This document shows positions 8,363 to 15,855 of a DNA stretch of 64,000 bases, piece after piece. The stretch's first letter is position 1. Every line of letters starts with the position of its first letter. The stretch lies in the NCBI GenBank assembly GCA_003225055.1, contig QIAU01000129.1, forward strand, positions 1 through 64,000, given 5' to 3'. The position numbers were made by a program, and so were the translations under genes. The notes below the pieces were generated by a model. That model saw only the letters and a list, made by a program, of their open reading frames with translations. It did no database searches and was not told the DNA's origin. This DNA comes from Acidobacteriota bacterium (GTDB lineage: Bacteria; Acidobacteriota; Terriglobia; Terriglobales; Acidobacteriaceae).

Positions 8363-10204
8363 TTAGGAGTACGAGCCGGGGCGCACCAAGGTTCGAGTCG
8401 CAGCCGGGGGCGGCGTCTGGAAGAGCTGTTCGGATTCGCTGTCGATCAGGATGAAAACAAGATCATTTGGGATCTCAGCGGGTCGTCCGGCGACAGTCAC
8501 CAGCACTGAGTCGTTAGTGATCGCGGCCACCGTGGCGTTCCGGAGGATGCGGACCTTCTTCTCGTGCTCCAGCCGGTCAACCAGTTGGCGGTTATGCGTG
8601 GGCCCGCGCTGAAAGTGGTCGCCACGATAAGTCAAGGTGACCCGATTGCGCCCGGAATAACCCAGGGCAAGAGCTGCTCGAATGGCAGAGTCCCCGCCGC
8701 CGATTATCAGGATGTCTTTGTCCTCATATCGTTGGGCATCATCAAGGCGATAAGCCACTTTGGGAAGGTCTTCTCCAGCTATTCCGAGCTTCGCCTCCGC
8801 AAAGGCTTCGACCACCGGGGCCTCGGGCGTTTTGACCACTTCTTTTTCTTTCTTGGCGGCCTTCTGTTCTCTCGCCTCTTTGCTGGCCTCCACAGTCAGA
8901 TCATGGGATCCAAGCTGGACCCCGATCTTCTTGAGGAAATCATAGGGAGGGGTGCCTCCGGCGAAGATCCAGACAAAATCGTTTGGTATCTCCATCCGCT
9001 CGCCTTTGACCTCCAGAACGACTGCATGCTCTCTGAACTCCAGGGGCGTTGAGTTGAATAGCACCTTCAGTTTTCCGCTGCGGACGCATTCTTCCACTCG
9101 CGTCGAGTTTCGCTCTTTAATGCGGCTAAAACGATCTTGCCGGTACGAGAGAGTGACCTCATTGCCAGCCTGGTGTGCCAGTCCCATGGCCGCTTCAACC
9201 GCGCTGTCGCCACCGCCGATCACCAAAATCTTCTTATTGATGTAGTGGTCAGCTTCGATCAGCCGGTACATCACCTTGGGCATTTCCTCTCCCTTAACAC
9301 CCAGTTTTCGCGGAGTACCGGTTTTACCGAGCGCCAGGATGACCGCCCGCGTGCGGTACTGCGATTTGGATGTGGTCACAGTAAAGATGCCATCCGAACC
9401 CTTTTTGATGTCGTCCACTTTTTCGCCGGCGCGGACCTGGAAGTCGGCTCGGTGCAGAACCTTGTCCCAGAACGCCAGCAGGTTCTCCTTGGAGAGTTCC
9501 GTCTTCTTGAATTTCCCGTACATGGGGAATTCCACGGGGCTGGTCATGACCAGTTTCTGACGGGGATATTTGGCCACCGTGCCACCGACCTCGTCCTGCT
9601 CCACGGTAACGTATTTCAGATTCTTCTCGATGGCCCGTAGCGAGGCGGTAATTCCCGCGGGGCCGGCACCGACGATCAGGACATCATAGACGTCTGCAGC
9701 TGGCCGGGAACCCATCGAGTTCAGCCGCTGGTCGATGGTGTCGATACATTCCCGGCCCTGGTTCACGGCATTCTTGATTAAAGCCAAGCCTCCCAGTTCG
9801 CCAACGATGAACAAATTTTGAACGTTGGTTTCGTACTCGGGAGTCAGTTGAGGCATGTCGGCGCTCATGCTGGGGCTGGCCATCACCATGGTAATGGCGC
9901 CTACCGGGCAGGCCTCCGCGCACAAGCTGTGGCCAATACACTTGTAGCCATTGACGATGACCGCCTTGCCTCCCAACATGGCGAGGACATCACCTTCCGG
10001 GCACACCATTGTGCAGCTTTGGCAACCAATGCAAAACGTCGTGTCAATGTGAGGATGCTGCGATCGAGGTCCCTCAGAGTAGAGCTTGCCCTTTTCCGCC
10101 GCGGCGCGCGCCCTCTCCTCGGTCTTTTTCAGGCCCCTGAGATAGCGGTGCAGAAAGAAAAAGGCTATGACGACGGCAACGCCTAAGGCGAGAAGCGTAT
10201 CCAT
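8363..10204 (-). CDS. Membrane-anchored ferredoxin/FAD NAD(P)H oxidoreductase with a duplicated nucleotide-binding domain
   Basis: A 613-residue redox protein. Order: one N-terminal membrane anchor (about residues 3-20); a two-cluster ferredoxin segment (CIGCQSCTMVCP near residue 58; CIGHSLCAEACP near 88, where His replaces the second Cys); an FAD-binding Rossmann fold (VLIVGAGPAG near 175); an NAD(P)-binding fold (KILVIGGGDSAVEAA near 325); a charged Lys/Glu linker; and a second NAD(P)-like fold (DILIIGGGDSAIRAA near 500). It should pass electrons between NAD(P)H and Fe-S clusters at the inner membrane. It resembles thioredoxin-reductase/YpdA-type flavoproteins but lacks an obvious redox CxxC in the flavin part. 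It is last in the cytochrome locus, 27 bases after the cytochrome b gene, so the cytochrome b is its likely partner. Confidence 0.88.
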   Translation of the reverse strand: MDTLLALGVAVVIAFFFLHRYLRGLKKTEERARAAAEKGKLYSEGPRSQHPHIDTTFCIGCQSCTMVCPEGDVLAMLGGKAVIVNGYKCIGHSLCAEACPVGAITMVMASPSMSADMPQLTPEYETNVQNLFIVGELGGLALIKNAVNQGRECIDTIDQRLNSMGSRPAADVYDVLIVGAGPAGITASLRAIEKNLKYVTVEQDEVGGTVAKYPRQKLVMTSPVEFPMYGKFKKTELSKENLLAFWDKVLHRADFQVRAGEKVDDIKKGSDGIFTVTTSKSQYRTRAVILALGKTGTPRKLGVKGEEMPKVMYRLIEADHYINKKILVIGGGDSAVEAAMGLAHQAGNEVTLSYRQDRFSRIKERNSTRVEECVRSGKLKVLFNSTPLEFREHAVVLEVKGERMEIPNDFVWIFAGGTPPYDFLKKIGVQLGSHDLTVEASKEAREQKAAKKEKEVVKTPEAPVVEAFAEAKLGIAGEDLPKVAYRLDDAQRYEDKDILIIGGGDSAIRAALALGYSGRNRVTLTYRGDHFQRGPTHNRQLVDRLEHEKKVRILRNATVAAITNDSVLVTVAGRPAEIPNDLVFILIDSESEQLFQTPPPAATRTLVRPGSYS

Positions 10205-10231
10205 GGGACCCTGTTATGCTCTAATTCTGGT

Positions 10232-11197
10232 TTAAAAGAGGCCGTAACCCATCGCCATTACCGTCGCGATGTGAATGAGCGCCAGGAACGCGAAGGTGTA
10301 GCTGAACGGTTTATGAATGACATGCCAAGCGTGGAAGACTGGCTGGGAGCGGGAGAGGAACAGGATGCGCTTGGACAGGGAAGCTTCCTCGCGCGCCACC
10401 TCGATCGCCCTTTCCAGTTCACGGTGGCCGGTGGAAAATAGCCCACCTAGTGTGGTGATGTGTTCCATTCCCCGTAGGGCGTGGCGCCGCAACCGGGCCA
10501 CGCGGAAGACACGACTCACGTCGAGCAGCATCATATAGGGAATGGCGACGAGAAATGAGAGACTCTCGACTTTTTCGGGAGCTGGCAGACTCAGCATTTC
10601 GCGCAAATTCGCTGGCGGAAGCAGCCGCTGCTCCGCCAGCTGCTGCGACAATTGCGCCTGCAATTCCTGGGTTTCTTTCCGCGACAACTCTGCAGCGTTC
10701 AGGCTGCGCGGAATCTGCGCATAAAGATATCGTCCTACCACCCCGCTGACGGAAACGGCAGCCATAATCCAGAAGGCTATGCCGGCGAACCCGCGGAATT
10801 TAAAGGAAGCATGAAAGGCAATAATAAAGGGAGCCGCTAGCCCGAACAGTATATGGATATCGAGCCAGTGCCGGGTATTACCTTGCTTCATCAACCATGC
10901 CCAACGCTTGCGGATCGGATACAGGAAGATGGCGAAGAAAATGAACATTCCCACGAAGCCAAGCTTGAGTCCGATGGCGCCGCTGGGTTTCAGAAGTGCG
11001 TGTTTAGCCGAGAACGGACGTTGCGTGGCGTCCAGCGTATAGTAGTCCCACCCGTAGATGGTCAAAGCTAGCAACAGCGAAATGGCAAGCAGGTATCCGC
11101 CCACGAGGCGGACGCGGTGCCCTCGGTTGTTAGGTTTGGCCACTGGGACCGCCCGAGCCGGGGCGACTGCAACATTAGGAGTCAAAATACTATTCAT
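10232..11197 (-). CDS. Cytochrome b-like integral membrane protein
   Basis: A 321-residue inner-membrane protein with about five to six hydrophobic helices (near residues 30-50, 78-97, 112-130, 137-157, 210-228 and 295-318) and a charged middle loop rich in Gln/Glu/Leu (170-205). Conserved-looking histidines sit in or beside helices: HWLDIHILFG, FHASFKFRG, FHAWHVIHKPF and HIATVMAMG, the pattern expected of a di-heme b-type quinone or ferric-reductase-like protein. Its ATG overlaps the stop of the upstream gene (ATGA), and the Fe-S/FAD oxidoreductase follows at once. It is inferred to link that enzyme or the quinone pool to the periplasmic multiheme cytochromes. The exact family is not certain. 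Confidence 0.78.
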   Translation of the reverse strand: MNSILTPNVAVAPARAVPVAKPNNRGHRVRLVGGYLLAISLLLALTIYGWDYYTLDATQRPFSAKHALLKPSGAIGLKLGFVGMFIFFAIFLYPIRKRWAWLMKQGNTRHWLDIHILFGLAAPFIIAFHASFKFRGFAGIAFWIMAAVSVSGVVGRYLYAQIPRSLNAAELSRKETQELQAQLSQQLAEQRLLPPANLREMLSLPAPEKVESLSFLVAIPYMMLLDVSRVFRVARLRRHALRGMEHITTLGGLFSTGHRELERAIEVAREEASLSKRILFLSRSQPVFHAWHVIHKPFSYTFAFLALIHIATVMAMGYGLF

Positions 11198-12036
11198 TGT
11201 TGTTTTGCTACCTGCTCCTCCGTACTCACCGAGAATCTCTTGTAGTCAGAAAACCGGTGGAGATTGCGCCAGTGCTGGCGCGGCGTCTCCACCTCCACCG
11301 TGGCGGTCGCGGGGAACCAATAGGCTTGTTCGGTTGCTCCAAAGCGCACCGGGGTAAATTCCACCTCAGAGCGCAATGATTTCATTCCGACATCGTCCAT
11401 TGTACCGTTTTCGATCCCGGCAGTAATCTTGGCAATCACTCCGCTATCCGGGTCGATCCAGGCCATGCCGGCGAGTTCCAACGGATACTCGCGGCCGCGC
11501 ACCGCCAAAGCAGTAACGGAGCGCGTGTTGCGAATATGCTGAAAGTGGACCCTGCTGAATTTCTTGCCATTGATGACCTCATCTCCGGCCGCGCTGAATT
11601 GAAAACTCCCGGCGTAGTAGGGATGGAAAATCAGAAAGAGAGTGGCAAACCCATTGCTGACCAGCAGCGGTGTGGTTTGATCCTTCTCTTTTTCCTTCTT
11701 TTCGTGCTTCTTGCTCTGTTTCGGGTCCTGCACGGCAAGCCGCGACTCATCCAAGGTGAGTTCCCCGCTGGCATTGCTCAGAATCACGAGATAATCGTAG
11801 GTGGATTCTGCCTTGCGCAGGACCTTCTCGTTCTCACCGAGCTTTTCCTGGGTGACGTGCTCCGTACATTTCACTTCGGAAAACTGGTCAACAAAATTCG
11901 ATACATGCTTACTGGTGCGCGCCAGCAGTTGATCCACCGTGGTCTCTGTCGCCGACACAAGCGACGAGAGACACGCGATAGTTACTACCAGTTTCCCAAC
12001 TCTCAACCACGATAAAAACCTGTTTGAATACATCAT
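11194..12036 (-). CDS. Exported protein of unknown function in the cytochrome locus
   Basis: A 280-residue protein with an N-terminal signal (VGKLVVTIACLSSLVSA) and a mixed beta-rich body (AWIDPDSGVIAKITAGIEN, FTPVRFGATEQAYWFPATATVEVET) of the kind seen in LolA/outer-membrane-lipoprotein-sorting-like folds; a Lys/Glu cluster lies near residues 105-118. There is no heme motif. Its start ATG overlaps the stop of the beta-barrel gene (ATGA) and its stop overlaps the cytochrome b start (ATGA), so it is cotranslated with both. It may help assemble or bridge the membrane components. Function is unknown. Confidence 0.75.
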   Translation of the reverse strand: MMYSNRFLSWLRVGKLVVTIACLSSLVSATETTVDQLLARTSKHVSNFVDQFSEVKCTEHVTQEKLGENEKVLRKAESTYDYLVILSNASGELTLDESRLAVQDPKQSKKHEKKEKEKDQTTPLLVSNGFATLFLIFHPYYAGSFQFSAAGDEVINGKKFSRVHFQHIRNTRSVTALAVRGREYPLELAGMAWIDPDSGVIAKITAGIENGTMDDVGMKSLRSEVEFTPVRFGATEQAYWFPATATVEVETPRQHWRNLHRFSDYKRFSVSTEEQVAKQQ

Positions 12037-15000
12037 TGTCCCTTGAACTTTGAATCAAACCGGTATCCCAGACTCAAATACCACTGGTCGTAGTTCAGCA
12101 CTCCGCCACGGTTCCAGGTGAACCCACCCATGAAAAAGTAATGCCTGCCTACGTTCGTATCCAGGTTGGCGGTTACGAACTTAGATGTGTTGCTGGCCGC
12201 CAGGGTTGACACAAATGACTGACGTCCCGCAAGCAATTCGCCGTGGAAAGAATCGCGGATGTTGCGTGAGAGCGAAATCGCCTCGTAAAAGCCCCTGCCA
12301 AAGGAGCTGTTAAATTTCGAATAGTGCAGGTCAGCCCGAACCCCGGTCCACGGCACGCGACCAAACGTCACCCCGTACAATTGGTTCAGAGAGGCTGCAG
12401 GGTCGCCGGAACGGCTACTCTTACCCAGGGTAGTATACAGCCAGACCTGCCGGATTACCTCAACCCGTGTCCCTGCGCTATAGCCCTGGAACAGGTACTT
12501 GTCGAGCAAGGTGGTTCCAACCAGGGTCAGGTCGAAGGTCGGAATGTCGCGAAAATAGTTGTGGTTCAGGTCGAATTCGATGCGTTCATGGGGCTGTAGC
12601 CGGACCGTCAGGAAACTGCGGCCGACGCCAGCGCCAGGAGCTTGCACGACAGCATTTCCTTTCGGGTTATCGGCCTGGAATGCGTGATAGATCCCCAAGA
12701 ACCGCTTGTAATAAAGCCCGTTCTCGGCAAAGACGAACGGTCGGTTCGGGGCCCACTTCAACATGCTGAGTCCGACACCGGAGGTGCTGCTATACCGGAA
12801 GCTGTCAAAGCTGCCGCCCGAAATATTAACGAACGACCCGGCAATGCGCTGGTTCGGGTTGTAACTGTACGAACTGGGATCCGGCGTCGAGCCCGCGAAG
12901 ACGCCGAGGATCGTCCTTCCGATACGACCGCCCACATACCCGCCGTCGATGGTATCGAGGCTGGTGGCCCAGGGAAGATAGAGGCGACCGAAGCCAGCGA
13001 CAAACGGAGACCGCGGATTGTCATAGGTTAGACCCAAGTGATAGGTACGATTGATCAGGTCCTGCAAACTGGTCTGGCTCGAATTGGTGGAAGTCAGACG
13101 GCCACGCCAAAATCCGCTCAGGTTCCAGTAGGTGCCGTAGATTCGCGTGATATCAGTGCGCACCACTAAACCGAAATTCGAACTCGTCATCGGAGTTGCG
13201 CCGTGACTCATCATGCCGGAGTAGTCAAACCCGAGACGTCCGCGGGCCCGATTGACTTCGGGCAGCGGCGGGCGCGGAACCTCGGCGCGCGCCTCTTCAT
13301 CCAAGGTGTCGCTCTGGGTGAAGCTAACGACGGACGGGTATTTCCGCGTGGCGCTCAAAGAGCGCTGCGCGACCATGGCTTCGGTCTCATCCGAAGAGAG
13401 GAACGCCAGATCGCCAGACTTGAGGTCGCGCTTTGGAGTGTGAATGTCAGCTACCGACGAAGAATCGGCGACCGCCGTCACCTGTAATTCGGCGACAATG
13501 CTCTTTGACGGTACGGCGGCCGCAGTGGGCTGCGCTAGAAAAGGATCCTTGTCGAGGACGATCAGCTTCGTGCCCTCGGCGAGACCCGAGGCCCGCCCAC
13601 CGTCAAGATAAGCCACGCCTTCTGCCACGTACTTCACCTTATAACTGACACGAATGTCGCTATTGCTCGGCCGCGTCAATAGCACGGGAACTTGGGTCTC
13701 GAGGTCGGGCTTAGCGGGCCCAGGTGCAGGGGCGGCGCTGGCAACCAAGGTCGGTTTGGCCGATTGGGGCGGAGCCGGTGTCTTTTTTGACGCTTCTGCG
13801 GAGCCAATTGACGCTGTCGGCGGCGTACCGGTTATAACGCCAGCCCGAACCTGCGGCAGATTGTTGCTCAGGCTGGGCTGCGCTGCGGCTGGAGCTTGCC
13901 CTGCCTGCGTTGCCGGAGGGGCCGCTGATGCCGCGGTCGCCTTAGCGGTTGCGGTCACAGCCGTGGTGGGCTGAGCCGCGACTTTTGTCTGGGGCGCAGT
14001 CGCGGGATTGGCCGATGTCGCCGAGGAGCTTACGACGGTGCTGGTTGACGCCCCTGGAAATGCCGGCTGCTCCCACAAAGGAACTTGTTTCGAGGCAACT
14101 GGGGTCGCGGTTGTTCCAGGCCTAGTGGCGCTGGCGGTCGTGGGAACTCTCGCGGCCTGCGCCGAGGGCGCCTCTTGTTTAGAGGCAACCGCTGCCGTGG
14201 TGTTGCCGGATGTGGCGGCTGTTGGAAACGCGGGCTGCTCCCATAAAGGAACTTGTTTGACTGGGGCGGTGGCGGTTCCAGGCTTGGTGGCGCTGGCGGT
14301 CACAGGAACCCTCGCGGGCGCCGGGGGCGGTTGTGGATTGGGGGCAACGGGCGTCGTGGCCGCTCCAGACGCGCTGGCGGCCGCGGTCGTCTGACCTGTT
14401 TCTGGCCGTGCCCAGAGGGGAACTTGTTTCGAGGCGACTGGGGCGGTGGCGGTTCCAGGCCTGGTGGCGCTGGCGGTCACAGGAACTCTCGCGGGCGGCG
14501 CCGATGGAGCTTCTTGTTTAGAGGCAACCACAGTCGTGGTACTGGCGGACGTGGCACTCCCGGTCGGGGGAAACGCGGGTTGCTCCCAGAGCGGAACTTG
14601 TTTCGAGGCGACCGGCGCCGTAGTTGCTTGAGGCGTGGTAGCACTCGTGACGGTGGCCCCCGAACTCGGTGCAACAGCTGGTGGCTTCTGCGACTGGGGT
14701 GCCGGCCCAGATTTCATTTGTGCCGGTGTCGCTGGAACACTGCTCTTCGCCGTCAAAGAGCCAGCTGGTGTCGCTTGCAAAGGCTGGGTTGCCGGGGCGC
14801 CGGCCTTGCTTTGCGCCGTCGAGGTGCTGCTGGCAATCACCGGAGCAGTCTTGTTTGCGGCTGACTGCACTGGTTGCACTGTCTTGGCACCAGCAGATGA
14901 CGGTGCCGGGGTTGTTGCTGGTTGCGCCGCTTTCGGTTGGGGCTTGGGCGTGGAGGCCTGCTTCTGATCCACGGGCGTCATTCGGTCCCCATGTACGACG

Positions 15001-15752
15001 GCAACTTCGGGGAAACCCGCCTCCGGCTTGGTAAGGGCCAAGCCCGTATTGGCGCTTGAACTATTTCGACCGGGAACAACTCCTTGTCCTGGTGTGCCGG
15101 TGTTAGGCGACACGGTGCCTTGTTGCAGGCTGCCAAAATTCGGATTGGCGGCGCTGGGACGAGATGTACTCGCCGTCGTCGTGCCCGAGGGAGGATTCGA
15201 TTGTGCTGCTGGAGTTTTGATCGGGGGCAGGGATGGCGGCGGTGTTACAGGCGCCGGAGCCCTCGCAGTCGTGGGAAGATTCTCAGGCGCTTCGTGATGC
15301 AGCTTTCCCAGGAGCGTTCCGGTAGCCGCGGGAACGGGCGCACCCTTCCGCTGCCGTGCGGTCTCGGGAGCCAGCAGCGTCAGCGTGACTTTCTTGCCGT
15401 CCGTGGCTAACTCATATAGACGCGGTTCGACCAAGTCCAGCACCACGCGCGTCACCGGCGGATTGGTGCTGTTCAGCCCGATCCGCACCATCTTCACTCC
15501 GCCTTGATTTACGGTGGCCCGCTGCTGCTTCGCGCTGGATGAAGTATTGGGGAGCTCCAGAACCAGCCGGTCAGGGTTAGTGGCAACGATGACGGTCGGA
15601 ACCACAGGCTGGGTGAGGGTAACCTCAATTTTGACCTGCTCACCGACGGGGGCCACGTCCACGTTGCGGATTTCAACCGGCCTGTCGGCGGGATCTTGCC
15701 CAACGGCAAACGACACCAAGACGAGGAGGAGGATTATATTTATTAACTTCAT
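12033..15752 (-). CDS. AMIN-domain / Pro-Ala-Thr linker / outer-membrane beta-barrel fusion protein
   Basis: A 1239-residue outer-membrane protein. After a signal peptide (residues 1-18) comes an AMIN domain (about 25-130; peptidoglycan or secretin-associated in other proteins), then a very long Ala/Pro/Thr/Ser linker (about 140-700) with four copies of a KQVPLW(E/A)(Q/R)P motif, a small beta domain (about 710-820, SGLAEGTKLIVLDKDP) and a C-terminal region of about 400 residues made of alternating aromatic beta strands ending LSLGYRFDSKFKGQ, typical of a porin-type barrel. It lies directly after the 31-heme cytochrome gene and before the cytochrome b gene, so it is a good candidate for the porin of an electron conduit, tethered to the cell wall by AMIN and linker. 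SD: AGGA upstream of ATG. Confidence 0.82.
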   Translation of the reverse strand: MKLINIILLLVLVSFAVGQDPADRPVEIRNVDVAPVGEQVKIEVTLTQPVVPTVIVATNPDRLVLELPNTSSSAKQQRATVNQGGVKMVRIGLNSTNPPVTRVVLDLVEPRLYELATDGKKVTLTLLAPETARQRKGAPVPAATGTLLGKLHHEAPENLPTTARAPAPVTPPPSLPPIKTPAAQSNPPSGTTTASTSRPSAANPNFGSLQQGTVSPNTGTPGQGVVPGRNSSSANTGLALTKPEAGFPEVAVVHGDRMTPVDQKQASTPKPQPKAAQPATTPAPSSAGAKTVQPVQSAANKTAPVIASSTSTAQSKAGAPATQPLQATPAGSLTAKSSVPATPAQMKSGPAPQSQKPPAVAPSSGATVTSATTPQATTAPVASKQVPLWEQPAFPPTGSATSASTTTVVASKQEAPSAPPARVPVTASATRPGTATAPVASKQVPLWARPETGQTTAAASASGAATTPVAPNPQPPPAPARVPVTASATKPGTATAPVKQVPLWEQPAFPTAATSGNTTAAVASKQEAPSAQAARVPTTASATRPGTTATPVASKQVPLWEQPAFPGASTSTVVSSSATSANPATAPQTKVAAQPTTAVTATAKATAASAAPPATQAGQAPAAAQPSLSNNLPQVRAGVITGTPPTASIGSAEASKKTPAPPQSAKPTLVASAAPAPGPAKPDLETQVPVLLTRPSNSDIRVSYKVKYVAEGVAYLDGGRASGLAEGTKLIVLDKDPFLAQPTAAAVPSKSIVAELQVTAVADSSSVADIHTPKRDLKSGDLAFLSSDETEAMVAQRSLSATRKYPSVVSFTQSDTLDEEARAEVPRPPLPEVNRARGRLGFDYSGMMSHGATPMTSSNFGLVVRTDITRIYGTYWNLSGFWRGRLTSTNSSQTSLQDLINRTYHLGLTYDNPRSPFVAGFGRLYLPWATSLDTIDGGYVGGRIGRTILGVFAGSTPDPSSYSYNPNQRIAGSFVNISGGSFDSFRYSSTSGVGLSMLKWAPNRPFVFAENGLYYKRFLGIYHAFQADNPKGNAVVQAPGAGVGRSFLTVRLQPHERIEFDLNHNYFRDIPTFDLTLVGTTLLDKYLFQGYSAGTRVEVIRQVWLYTTLGKSSRSGDPAASLNQLYGVTFGRVPWTGVRADLHYSKFNSSFGRGFYEAISLSRNIRDSFHGELLAGRQSFVSTLAASNTSKFVTANLDTNVGRHYFFMGGFTWNRGGVLNYDQWYLSLGYRFDSKFKGQ
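14040..14640. repeat. Degenerate tandem repeats coding for KQVPLW linker units
   Basis: Within the linker of the barrel protein, four imperfect DNA units spaced about 165-175 bases carry a core reading (plus strand) GGAACTTGTTT, coding on the minus strand for KQVPLW. The intervening parts are Ala/Thr/Pro codons. The repeat explains several long Gly/Arg or Ala/Val ORFs on the opposite strand. Confidence 0.75.
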
Positions 15753-15855
15753 TTCGTCCTGCTTAACTATCTTTAAATATTGGCTTCCGCCAGCCCTAGA
15801 TACCCCCAGTCCGGGGTGACAGCTTACACTTCCAAAACTCTGCCGACACGCTGCG

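Noticed and set aside
13654-14864. Several long plus-strand Gly/Arg- or Ala/Val-rich readings opposite the barrel-protein linker
   Set aside because: They mirror the repetitive Ala/Pro/Thr linker of the minus-strand gene; no binding sites, signal peptides or family features.
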